Positions 19,125 through 27,641 of a stretch of 64,000 nucleotides of DNA are shown here, piece after piece. Location: the NCBI RefSeq assembly GCF_015244745.1, contig NZ_JABCQI010000010.1:60296-124295 (forward strand). The letters are read 5' to 3'. The notes beneath the pieces are model-generated. The model did no database searches and was not told the origin of the DNA. It saw only the letters and a program-made list of their open reading frames with translations. How positions within the stretch are numbered: position 1 is the stretch's first letter; the number at the start of each line of letters is the position of its first letter. A program made the translations under genes and the position numbers. The stretch is from Gluconobacter cadivus. GTDB taxonomy: Bacteria > Pseudomonadota > Alphaproteobacteria > Acetobacterales > Acetobacteraceae.

Positions 19125-20486
19125 TTGCATGATACGAAAAGAAAACGATCCGCGGTCACGACCTTCCGACTTCTCGCAAGCGCCTTGGTAAGTGCCGCGT
19201 TAACCGGAACTTTACCTTCCGCGAAAGCGGCGTCGCCAGAAATCCTCCCGCTCGCTCATGCCGAGTTGGAAAAGGGGTCTCATGTCACGCTTTCTGCACG
19301 GGGCGTTGTCGCGTCGCTGGACGTCAGACACACGACAAAATGCAATGTGCCGATCGTCTGGGGCGATATGGATTCCAGCCCGGCGTCCCCTTGCAGCATG
19401 GCTTTCCTGACACTCCGCACGCCCGGAGATACGCTGGCACAGGCGTCTTCTTTTCCCCTGACACCCTATGGGACGGAAGATGACGGCATGGCGCAGCTCA
19501 GAATGTCTTTTAGACAGCTGGACGCGTCGACCCCTTTCCCACAAGTCATGGTCTCGGCTTATACGGGGGGTGCGCATTGCTGCTCCCTTACGTCCATTTT
19601 CGATCTGCGTTCCAAAGGGCAATGGCAGCACCTCGAACTGGGAGCGATGGACGGTGATGGTGAGCCGCAGATCGTGGATATCGTCGGAAATGGACAGCAG
19701 GAAATCCTGACCTTCGATCAGTCCTTCCTCTATACTTTCGCCTCCCATGCCGGTTCTGAATCACCTGTTGTAATTTCGCGTTATCATGATGGTGTTCTGG
19801 AAAATGTGACACGCGATCCGGTCTATCGGGACTATCTTGCCAAAGATCTGGCTGACAGACGCCGCAGCTGGACACGATCCGGTCGTTTCGAGCCGAATGG
19901 TTTTCTGGCCTATGAGGTCGCGACTATGGCCAATCTGGGCAAATTCTCCGAAGGGTGGCGCGATATGCTGGCTCATGCGCAATCCACAAAAGAGGCCGGA
20001 TCTGGCCTGTCTTTATGTGATCTCAAACCCGCCGCAGAAAAACAGAATGGTCATGGCTGTTCTGCCAAAGAAAAAGAACTGCTTCCATTTCCCGAGGCCC
20101 TCTCGGCCTTTCTTGTCCAAACCGGTTACATAACGCCGGAACAGGCTGCTTCGGTTCGAGGAGATCAGGGTTCGACGAACGTGCCTCCTTCACCAACGGA
20201 ATCCGCCCCCCAGAAGCCGGTGTCTTCGTCATCCGCTGTTGCCCAGCCCACGACAACGGATTCCGATACCGCCGTTTCTGACAAATCAACCAAATCCGGC
20301 TCCCTATTTCCTATCCTCTTAGGTCTCGGGCTGGTTCTTTATCTTCTCCCGATCCTGATCGCGTACAAACGCGACACTGTCGATCAGCGAAAAATCGCGA
20401 TGGTGGCGGTCCTGCTGGGCTGGACGATCATCGGTTGGGTCGCAGCTCTTTTCATGGCCCTCACGCTGCAGTCACGTAAGGCATAG
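19125..20486 (+). CDS. Periplasmic protein with C-terminal superinfection-immunity-like membrane domain
   Basis: The frame is open from an ATG at 19065, but that start lacks a ribosome site. The TTG at 19125 has GGAG about 10 bases upstream and begins directly with a basic region and a signal peptide (LLASALVSAALTGTLPSAKA). The periplasmic domain (about residues 35-330) has a conserved-looking YTGGAHCCSLTSIFDL and an FG-GAP/VCBS-like stretch (AMDGDGEPQIVDIVGNGQQE). A Ser/Thr/Pro-rich linker leads to two C-terminal helices around YLLPILIAYKRDTVDQRK and LLGWTIIGWVAALFMAL, which resemble the Imm_superinfect family (PF14373). The function is unknown; the domain link is by eye. It converges on the fluoride exporter gene. 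Confidence 0.72.
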   Translation: MHDTKRKRSAVTTFRLLASALVSAALTGTLPSAKAASPEILPLAHAELEKGSHVTLSARGVVASLDVRHTTKCNVPIVWGDMDSSPASPCSMAFLTLRTPGDTLAQASSFPLTPYGTEDDGMAQLRMSFRQLDASTPFPQVMVSAYTGGAHCCSLTSIFDLRSKGQWQHLELGAMDGDGEPQIVDIVGNGQQEILTFDQSFLYTFASHAGSESPVVISRYHDGVLENVTRDPVYRDYLAKDLADRRRSWTRSGRFEPNGFLAYEVATMANLGKFSEGWRDMLAHAQSTKEAGSGLSLCDLKPAAEKQNGHGCSAKEKELLPFPEALSAFLVQTGYITPEQAASVRGDQGSTNVPPSPTESAPQKPVSSSSAVAQPTTTDSDTAVSDKSTKSGSLFPILLGLGLVLYLLPILIAYKRDTVDQRKIAMVAVLLGWTIIGWVAALFMALTLQSRKA

Positions 20487-20494
20487 ACAAACGA

Positions 20495-21787
20495 TCAGTT
20501 TCTGCTCCGAGCCTCTCGCAGCGTCATGGTTCCGACACGCTGTGAGAGGTAAATGCCGGTCTTTCCCGAAAAAGCGCAGGCCACGAAACATCCGATCGCG
20601 AAATAGGCGATATCCGCGGCACCAAACAGCTCCACCCCCATTAGGGTACAGGCCAGAGGCGTGTTCGCAGCCCCGGCAAAGACCGACACGAACCCCACAG
20701 CGGCGAGCAGGTCCACCGGCATGTGCAGCGCATGGGCCAGAGCATTGCCCGAGGCGGCACCCAGAAAAAACAGTGGCGTGACTTCCCCGCCCTTGAACCC
20801 ACTCGCCAGAACGGTGACCGTAAAAACGAGTTTCCAGAACCAGGACCAGGGATAGAATGCAGGCCCGAAAAAGCTGACAATGGACGCTCCACCGGGTTCT
20901 GCGGGAAGAACGCCCAGCCCAAGATAATCCCTATTCCCAACGACCATCACCAGAAGAATGGTCGCAATCCCGCCAATGGCCGGACGCAGCCATGATCTCG
21001 GACAGACTGTTTTCATAACTGCCGCCAGACGATGCACGCTCTCCGCGAATATCCAACTCAGGAGACCAAAAACAACAGCCGCACCGGCAACCTTCGCAGC
21101 CAGCACAGGATTGACGTGCCAGAGCATACCGTCGGCACTCAGTGTTCCCTGAAACATCAGAGGGTAGAAAACGTGATGCACTCCCCAGGCGCGACAGGAC
21201 CAGTCCGCAATGATGGAAGACATGGCTGCGGGCAAAAGAAACCGATAGTTGAGCCTGCCCAAAGTCAAAACTTCCAGAGCGAAAACCGCTCCTGCAACGG
21301 GGGTTCCGAAGACGGAACCAAATCCGGCGGCAATGCCACAAACCAGCAGGGCGCAGCGTTCTGAAGAGCGAAGTCTGAACAGCCGCGCTGTCGCACTCGC
21401 CAGACTGCCTCCAACCTGTATGGCGGTCCCTTCCCGCCCGACAGACGCGCCGAAAAGATGGCTCACAACTGTCGCGATCAGCACGAAGGGCGCCATACGG
21501 AGTTGAACTCCGGCCCCCGGCTCGTGGATTTCGTCCACGATCAGGTTCGCCCCGCCTTCCACATCCCGTCCGAACCAGAAATACCACAAGCCGACCGCCA
21601 CCCCAGCCAGAGGAAGGCCGAACAGCAGAACCGGATGAGCGATCCTGCAAGCAGTTACGACGTCCAGAAGCCACAGAAATAGCGCGCAGACGCTGCCGAT
21701 ACACACCGACAGCATGATGAGGACAGCACCCATCCGGCAATAATCGAGAATACTGGAAAAACGGAATTGGTTCTGAACGTCGTTCAT
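20495..21787 (-). CDS. CLC-F type fluoride/proton antiporter (EriC-F)
   Basis: A 430-residue CLC protein of the fluoride-exporting clade. Where chloride-type CLCs have GSGIP it has GANLI (79-83) followed by VDEIHEP. The gate motif is GREGT (118-122, Glu120). The inner-gate pair EE of CLC-ec1 is EV here (AVFALEVLTL). GFKGGEVTPLFFLG and FAGAANTPLACTLMGVELFG are further family marks. It exports F- that enters as HF, useful in an acid-producing organism. The frame extends upstream to 21868, but that part is the fluoride riboswitch, so the ATG at 21787 (after GGCAGGAG) is the real start. Bacterial CLC-F genes are well known to lie behind fluoride riboswitches. Confidence 0.92.
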   Translation of the reverse strand: MNDVQNQFRFSSILDYCRMGAVLIMLSVCIGSVCALFLWLLDVVTACRIAHPVLLFGLPLAGVAVGLWYFWFGRDVEGGANLIVDEIHEPGAGVQLRMAPFVLIATVVSHLFGASVGREGTAIQVGGSLASATARLFRLRSSERCALLVCGIAAGFGSVFGTPVAGAVFALEVLTLGRLNYRFLLPAAMSSIIADWSCRAWGVHHVFYPLMFQGTLSADGMLWHVNPVLAAKVAGAAVVFGLLSWIFAESVHRLAAVMKTVCPRSWLRPAIGGIATILLVMVVGNRDYLGLGVLPAEPGGASIVSFFGPAFYPWSWFWKLVFTVTVLASGFKGGEVTPLFFLGAASGNALAHALHMPVDLLAAVGFVSVFAGAANTPLACTLMGVELFGAADIAYFAIGCFVACAFSGKTGIYLSQRVGTMTLREARSRN

Positions 21788-21828
21788 GACGGACGCATGT
21801 CTCCTGCCTTGTGCCCCAGAGGGCGCTG

Positions 21829-21895
21829 GACAGGAATCATCAGCTTCCGGACGAAGCGGTTCGACCATGAATGGTCAGGCAGAATCCATTGCCTT
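21829..21895 (-). ncRNA. Fluoride riboswitch (crcB motif) in the CLC-F leader
   Basis: Read on the minus strand, the leader holds the ordered crcB-motif elements. A hairpin GGCA-ATGGATTC-TGCC (about 21893-21878) comes first, then AACCGC (about 21861-21856). A stem GCTTC/GAAGC follows, then GCTGATGATTCC (about 21844-21833). The loop GGATT can form the long-range pseudoknot with ATTCC except for one U-U mismatch. The canonical CCUAC end is CCTGT here. After it, CCTG (21834-21831) could pair with CAGG of the ribosome site (21806-21803), which suggests translational control. The location directly before a CLC-F gene strongly supports the call. Confidence 0.9.
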
Positions 21896-22074
21896 CAGGC
21901 AGGAAAATAGCCCTTCCGCCCCTAATCTGTCAAGAGCTCCGTTCGGCTGGCAGATGACAAGGTTTTAAGGGGACGCCACTTTCCAGCATGACAGGGGTAT
22001 GCCACCGTAACTGTAACAAAAACGAACGGCCTGATCCGTTCTTCTGTCCGACTGATTTTAAGGAGCTGCATATC

Positions 22075-24711
22075 ATGCGTCGCCTTCTGGTTCTTACCAC
22101 CCTTCTCGCAGGGCTGCCCTTCACGGTTGCAGCGCATGCCGAAGGAACCTTCTCCTTCGCCACAACACCGGGGCAGCTTCCCAAAACCGTTGTGCCGACG
22201 GATTACGTCATTGATCTGACGACCGACATGGATCATCTGACCCTTCAGGGTGACGAAATCATCCGGATCGAAGTCCAGACCCCGACTGCGGATATCACGC
22301 TCAATCAGGCGGGTCTCAAACTGGCGAGCGCCCTGCTCGACAACTCCGAGAAAGCCGTCATACATCAGGATGACGCCGCAGAAACGGTCACATTGCACTT
22401 CCCGGCCCCCGTTCCGGCTGGCGTTCATACACTGGCCATCAAGTATTCCGGTCCGATCCTGAAGACGCCCAACGGCATTTACGTTGACGACTATACAGAC
22501 CCCAAGGGCAAGCCTCAGCGGATGCTTGTCACACAGTTCGAAGTCGCTGATGCCCGCCGCATGTTCCCCGGATGGGACGAACCGGCCTTCAAGGCCACAT
22601 ATCAGCTGAACGTGACGCTCCCGTTTGAATATGCCGCCGTGAGCAACATGCCGATCATCGGCACGACACAGCAGGATGAAAAGACAAAGCGCGTCTCCTT
22701 CACCGCGACCCCGCGCATGTCGAGCTATCTGCTGGCACTGGTAGCGGGCGACATGGCCTCCGTCGATGGTAAGGCAGACGGCACACCTCTGCGCGTCTTT
22801 GCACCGACCGGCCTTGAAAATCAGGGCACCTACGCTCTGGGTGCTGCCGAAAAGATCCTGCCTTATTACAACGATTATTTCGGCATCAAATACCCACTGC
22901 CGAAAATGGATATGCTGGCCATCCCCGGCAACTATCAGGCCGGTGCGATGGAGAACTGGGGCGCGCTGACCTATATCGACAACGTCCTACTGTTCGACCC
23001 GAAGAACAGCACGCCCCGCACCCGCGAACTGATCTATGAAGTCGTCGCACACGAAATGGCGCATCAGTGGTCCGGCGATCTGGTGACTATGGGCTGGTGG
23101 GACAATATCTGGCTGAACGAAGGTTTTGCGTCGTGGATGGAAATCAAGGCGACGGACAAGATGAACCCGGAATGGGACATCTGGCCGCGCCAGCACGAAA
23201 CCCGCGAAAGCACGATGGCAACGGACGCCCTGTCCACCACCCATCCGATCCAGCAGACCATCCACAATGTGAGCGAAGCCAATTCCGCCTTTGACGGCAT
23301 CAGCTATGGCAAGGGCGAGCTTGTCATCCGCATGATGGAAGGCTGGCTTGGCGAAGACCATTTCCGCGACGGAATGCGCGCCTACATGAAGGCCCATGCT
23401 TACGGAAATGCCACCAGTCAGGACCTCTGGAACGCCCTGTCACAGGCCTCAGGTCAGGATGTCGGCAAGGTGGCCCGCAGCTTCACTGAACAGCCTGGCA
23501 TCCCGCAGGTCAATGTCGCGGCGGTCTGCCAGAACGGCCAGACAACCTACACTCTGACGCAGAGCCGTTTCACGATCCACGATCCCAATGCGAAAGCCCT
23601 GACCTGGAACATTCCGGTTGTTGCAGGCGGTCCGGGACTTGAGACCAAAAAGCTGGTCCTCGGTGCTGAGCCCGTAACCTTCACCCTGCCCCACTGCAAC
23701 GCCCCCCTCAAGCTCGATCTGGGCGAGAGCGGCTATTACCGCGTGCATTACGACGATGTTGCTTTCGCACCGATCGCCGCCTCGATTTCAAAATTTGCGC
23801 CGGTGGATCGCGCCAATATTCTTGGTGATCAATTCGCCCAGTTCCGGGCCGGTCATGGCAACCTGTCCTCCTATTTCGATCTCGTGGACCGACTGACGGC
23901 TGCGCATGAGAGCGACATCGCCACGCTTGAGGAGATCATCGGCAAGCTGGAAACGCTTGATACCTATGAAATCAACAGCCCGGACCGCGCGGCATTCCAG
24001 GCCTACGCTCGCAGCCGCCTCGCTCCCGTGCTGAAGCGTTTGGGCTGGGACCAGAAGCCACATGAAAGCGTGCTGGACACCATGCTCCGTCCGTCCGTGA
24101 TTTCGGCTCTTGGGAACTTCAACGATCCCGCAGTCCTTGCAGAAGCCAAGCGCCGTTTCGCGGCATGGCTCAAAAACCCGGCCTCCCTGCGCCCCGATCT
24201 GGTCGGTACGGTCTCGGCTCTGGCGATGAAGCATGCCGATGCTGCAACCTATGACATCATGGCAAAGAAGGTCCGCGATACGCAGGCCACGGAAGTCAAA
24301 CTGCGTCTGTTCCAAGCTCTTGCCAACGCCACGGACCCCGATCTGATCCGTCGCAACGTTGAACTGGCCTATAGCGGCGCTATCCCGAACGGTCGTATTT
24401 CAATGGCCCTGTCATCGATCGCCTCTGCCAGCGAAAACCCGGATCTCGTCTGGAAGCTCGTTCGCCAGCATGAAGCCGAAATCCGTACACATCTCGCCCC
24501 TTGGTCACAGGACGGGTTCCTGCCAGCCATCGCAGCCCATTCCAACAATCCGGATATTCTCGCCGAACTGCAGAAAGACCCGTCTTCCAGTATGACAACC
24601 GGTGCAAAAATCGCCACGGCCCATGCAGTCAATGCCGTTTCAGCCCGCAAGGAAGCCGTTCAGGCAGCCCAGAGCCAGATCCACGACTGGCTTGCCACTC
24701 ACACTCACTAA
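22075..24711 (+). CDS. M1 family metallo-aminopeptidase, periplasmic
   Basis: An 878-residue zinc aminopeptidase with a Sec signal peptide (MRRLLVLTTLLAG, ending AAHA). The exopeptidase motif GAMEN is at residues 290-294, and the zinc motif HEMAH at 326-330 with Glu349 18 residues later. An ERAP-like C-terminal helical domain follows (about residues 540-870). The frame is open from 21988, but the ATG at 22075 has AAGGAG upstream and starts the signal peptide, so it is chosen. It removes N-terminal residues from peptides, probably in the periplasm, and would feed the peptide importer encoded further on. A strong hairpin follows. Confidence 0.93.
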   Translation: MRRLLVLTTLLAGLPFTVAAHAEGTFSFATTPGQLPKTVVPTDYVIDLTTDMDHLTLQGDEIIRIEVQTPTADITLNQAGLKLASALLDNSEKAVIHQDDAAETVTLHFPAPVPAGVHTLAIKYSGPILKTPNGIYVDDYTDPKGKPQRMLVTQFEVADARRMFPGWDEPAFKATYQLNVTLPFEYAAVSNMPIIGTTQQDEKTKRVSFTATPRMSSYLLALVAGDMASVDGKADGTPLRVFAPTGLENQGTYALGAAEKILPYYNDYFGIKYPLPKMDMLAIPGNYQAGAMENWGALTYIDNVLLFDPKNSTPRTRELIYEVVAHEMAHQWSGDLVTMGWWDNIWLNEGFASWMEIKATDKMNPEWDIWPRQHETRESTMATDALSTTHPIQQTIHNVSEANSAFDGISYGKGELVIRMMEGWLGEDHFRDGMRAYMKAHAYGNATSQDLWNALSQASGQDVGKVARSFTEQPGIPQVNVAAVCQNGQTTYTLTQSRFTIHDPNAKALTWNIPVVAGGPGLETKKLVLGAEPVTFTLPHCNAPLKLDLGESGYYRVHYDDVAFAPIAASISKFAPVDRANILGDQFAQFRAGHGNLSSYFDLVDRLTAAHESDIATLEEIIGKLETLDTYEINSPDRAAFQAYARSRLAPVLKRLGWDQKPHESVLDTMLRPSVISALGNFNDPAVLAEAKRRFAAWLKNPASLRPDLVGTVSALAMKHADAATYDIMAKKVRDTQATEVKLRLFQALANATDPDLIRRNVELAYSGAIPNGRISMALSSIASASENPDLVWKLVRQHEAEIRTHLAPWSQDGFLPAIAAHSNNPDILAELQKDPSSSMTTGAKIATAHAVNAVSARKEAVQAAQSQIHDWLATHTH

Positions 24712-24718
24712 CACTCCA

Positions 24719-24743
24719 ACGAGGCGGAAAAGATCCGCCTCGT
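24719..24743 (+). terminator. Hairpin terminator after the M1 aminopeptidase gene
   Basis: ACGAGGCGGA (24719-24728) and TCCGCCTCGT (24734-24743) form a perfect 10-bp stem with loop AAAGA, 7 bases after the stop. It is GC-rich without a T-run. Confidence 0.75.
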
Positions 24744-24815
24744 CCCTGTCCGGGGCGGTAAAACTGCTATAGACGTGACTCTCTTGTTTTACCCGCCACC
24801 GGACCATCCTGCCCC

Positions 24816-26456
24816 ATGCTTCAGATCGAAAGCCTTGTCTTCAACGCCTGGGGACGACAGTTCTTCAATCGTGCAAGCGCGAACCTTCCCAACCCATCCA
24901 AGGTTTCGCTGGTTGGCCGGAATGGCGTCGGAAAATCCACGCTTTTCAAACTCATCAAAGGCGAGCTTCAGCCGGATTCTGGCGAAATCGTCATCCCACG
25001 TGCTGCCCGTGTCGCAACAGTGGATCAGGAACATCCCGCCACCCCCATCAGCCTGATCGATACGATCCTCGCAGCCGATACGGAACGCGCGACCCTCATG
25101 GCAGAGCTGGAAACAGCCGATCCTGAGCGGATGGGCGATATCTGGATGCGCCTGATCGAAATCGATGCGGACAGTGCGCCCTCCCGCGCGGCAGAAATCC
25201 TGAATGGTCTGGGCTTCTCCACGGCAGACCTCGACCGTCCGATGGCCGAATTCTCGGGTGGCTGGCGAATGCGCGTGGCCCTCGCCGCTGCCCTCTTTGC
25301 CGAACCCGATCTGCTGCTGCTCGATGAGCCGACGAACTATCTCGATCTCGAAGGCGCCTTATGGCTGGAAGCGCGCCTCGCCCGCTATCCCCATTCCGCG
25401 CTCATCATCAGCCATGACCGCGAACTCCTGAACAATTCCGTAGACTTCACGCTGCACGTCACGGAAGGCAAGCTGGAACTCTATACCGGCGGCTACGACG
25501 ATTTCGAGCGTCAGCGTGCCGAGAAGATCCGCCTGCAGAGTGCCACACGCGCCAAACAGGAAGCAGAACGCGCGCATCTTCAATCCTTCGTGGACCGCTT
25601 CAAAGCGTCGGCCGCAAAGGCCGCGCAGGCCCAGAGTCGCGTCAAGCGCCTCGCCAAACTGGCTCCTATCGAAACCACGATCGAAGCCTCCGTCTCACCA
25701 TTTCTTCTCCCATCTCCTGCCCGCCCACTCGCACCGCCTTTGATCCGGCTAGAAAACGTCGAGGTCGGCTACGGAGACGACCCCGCCATCCTGCGTGACC
25801 TGAACCTCAGACTGGACGTGGATGATCGCATCGGTCTGTTAGGCGTTAACGGTGCCGGCAAATCCACTTTCGCGAAGATGATCGCAGGTGCCCTTGAAGT
25901 CCGCTCTGGTGAAGTCTCGCGCTCTCCCCGCATTGAGGTGGGCTGGTTCCATCAGCACCAGATCGAGGCGCTCGACCCCGAACAGACCCCACTCGACATC
26001 ATGCGTGAGGCCCGCCCGACAGACAGCGATCAGTCTCACCGCTCCCGTCTGGCCCAATTCGGCATCCACTTCGAAAAACAGGGTACCAAGGTTGAAGCCC
26101 TGTCTGGCGGCGAGCGTGCCCGCCTGCTGCTGAACATGGTGGCCATGGCTGCTCCGCACCTGCTGATCCTTGATGAACCAACCAACCATCTGGACATCGA
26201 CAGCCGACGCGCCCTCCTGGATGCACTGAACAGCTACGAGGGCGCAGTCATTCTCATCACCCATGACCGTTCTCTTATGGAGCTGGTCGCGGACCGTCTC
26301 TGGCTTGCGGCAGACAATCAGATCGTGCCTTTCGATGGTGATATGGACGACTACGCTAAATTCGTAATCGAGCGCGCAAAGGGGGGAACATCTGCTCCAT
26401 CTCAGAACGCGGCCAAGGAAAAACGGTCAAAGAATAAGAAAAACAAGAATAAATAA
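24816..26456 (+). CDS. ABC-F family ATP-binding protein
   Basis: A 546-residue soluble protein with two ABC domains and no membrane domain. Walker A motifs are at residues 34-42 (GRNGVGKST) and about 343-351 (GVNGAGKST). Signatures FSGGWRMRVA and LSGGERARLL and Walker B motifs LLLLDEPTNYLD and LLILDEPTNHLD are intact. Between the domains is the charged linker (KQEAERAHLQSFVDRFKASAAKAAQAQSRVK region) that reaches into the ribosome in ABC-F proteins. The C-terminus is Lys/Asn-rich. It most resembles the Uup/YheS group, which act on stalled or assembling ribosomes; the exact subfamily is uncertain. Confidence 0.93.
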   Translation: MLQIESLVFNAWGRQFFNRASANLPNPSKVSLVGRNGVGKSTLFKLIKGELQPDSGEIVIPRAARVATVDQEHPATPISLIDTILAADTERATLMAELETADPERMGDIWMRLIEIDADSAPSRAAEILNGLGFSTADLDRPMAEFSGGWRMRVALAAALFAEPDLLLLDEPTNYLDLEGALWLEARLARYPHSALIISHDRELLNNSVDFTLHVTEGKLELYTGGYDDFERQRAEKIRLQSATRAKQEAERAHLQSFVDRFKASAAKAAQAQSRVKRLAKLAPIETTIEASVSPFLLPSPARPLAPPLIRLENVEVGYGDDPAILRDLNLRLDVDDRIGLLGVNGAGKSTFAKMIAGALEVRSGEVSRSPRIEVGWFHQHQIEALDPEQTPLDIMREARPTDSDQSHRSRLAQFGIHFEKQGTKVEALSGGERARLLLNMVAMAAPHLLILDEPTNHLDIDSRRALLDALNSYEGAVILITHDRSLMELVADRLWLAADNQIVPFDGDMDDYAKFVIERAKGGTSAPSQNAAKEKRSKNKKNKNK

Positions 26457-26846
26457 ATATTCTATTTATTTTATTTAAAAATTATATGGTATTTCCCAAG
26501 ACATCCATAGTGGAGAGATAAATAATCTTTCCACTATAAAAACAATACCTCAAATCAAGAAATGGTAATAAATTAGCTTATAGTCGGATCGTCGAGCTTT
26601 TGAGCATTTCTGAACAGCATTATCAACGGAAAAGTCCTCATCGCGGAGGCAGCCATAAAATCAAAACATAATCAATCGCCCGAGATCATAATCTCAAATA
26701 TGCTGATGGAAACTTATCAATATTGCAGGCGTTATTCACAAGATACAAAAGGAATATGCATGATATTTTTATTTATTAATACTTTCTTAATTTAAAAAAT
26801 ATCCATTGATATTTCCCTATATCCCTTGATTAAAAGAGGAGGTGAA
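26457..26846. other. AT-rich intergenic region at the left edge of an atypical block
   Basis: About 390 bases without a convincing gene and far richer in A and T than the flanks. It contains an inverted repeat ATAGTGGA (26507-26514)/TCCACTAT (26530-26537) with a 15-base spacer and a near-palindrome GAGAT-CATA-ATCTC (26682-26695). A short stretch of normal composition (about 26585-26660) is embedded in it and may be the remnant of a lost gene. The promoter of the DUF1275 gene should lie near its right end. Confidence 0.6.
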
Positions 26847-27587
26847 ATGGTAGAGTTAGCTGCAAAGAACTCCACTCAAACAAATGTTTTCCCTCTCATG
26901 GAAGAGAGGAGAGTAGGCTTTAGTCTCGCATTTTGTGCAGGACTGATGAACGCATGGACTTTCTTCCATGCACAAACCTTCGCCACAGTTCAATCAGGTA
27001 ATGTCATACAGGTTGGTTACCGCTTGGTAGAAGGGGACTGGATTGCATTCTGGTTTGCATTCAGTTCCGTTATTGCTTTTGGTTTGGGATCTGCTGTGTG
27101 CGGTGTCTTGATGACAACCCTAATCAAAGAAGGTCGTAATTTTTCAAATATTGTTCTATGGTCTGAATGTATTTTACTGTCCATAATCACATTATTAGCA
27201 TTCACAAACACAATCCCCTTAGCTTTTCTGGCTGTAGCCATCAGTTTTGTCGCAGGAATGCAGGGGAATGCATTTCATAAAGATCATGGAATGCTTTATG
27301 GAAACGTGGCCGTTACCTTTGTAGTGCAAATGGCTTTTAACTTTATGGCTCAGAGCTTTTTTAAGAAAGATGGAATTAATGGAGAGTCCAACCTGATGTG
27401 GGCAGGGATATTCTTCTTCGTTCTGTTTGGTTTTGCCATCGGCGGAGCTCTTGGATTTTTCTGCGATAAATACATTGGAAATAATACATCTTTAATAATT
27501 ACGATCATTTCGCTTCTGTTGATTACTCTTTTTTCAAGAAAAGATAAATCAAGCCCAGACCCAAGAACTGGTGCCACATTCGTTTAA
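26847..27587 (+). CDS. DUF1275 (YoaK) family membrane protein
   Basis: A 246-residue inner-membrane protein with about six hydrophobic segments. The family marks are an N-terminal AGLMNAWTFFHAQTFATVQSGN and a mid-protein AISFVAGMQGNAFHKDHG. The molecular function of DUF1275 is not established. The frame opens at a TTG (26826), but the ATG at 26847 directly follows AGAGGAGGTGAA, so it is chosen. Codon use is visibly AT-rich compared with neighbours outside the block, suggesting horizontal transfer together with the oxalate decarboxylase gene just downstream. Confidence 0.88.
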   Translation: MVELAAKNSTQTNVFPLMEERRVGFSLAFCAGLMNAWTFFHAQTFATVQSGNVIQVGYRLVEGDWIAFWFAFSSVIAFGLGSAVCGVLMTTLIKEGRNFSNIVLWSECILLSIITLLAFTNTIPLAFLAVAISFVAGMQGNAFHKDHGMLYGNVAVTFVVQMAFNFMAQSFFKKDGINGESNLMWAGIFFFVLFGFAIGGALGFFCDKYIGNNTSLIITIISLLLITLFSRKDKSSPDPRTGATFV

Positions 27588-27641
27588 GCGAACATTGCGT
27601 TAAAGTTTTCTCAATTCTTCTTCAAACCAAGGTGCTTACAA

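Noticed and set aside
26582..26660. Possible insertion-sequence remnant before the DUF1275 gene
   Set aside because: The stretch is too short and all frames are broken; no terminal repeats or target duplications can be seen.
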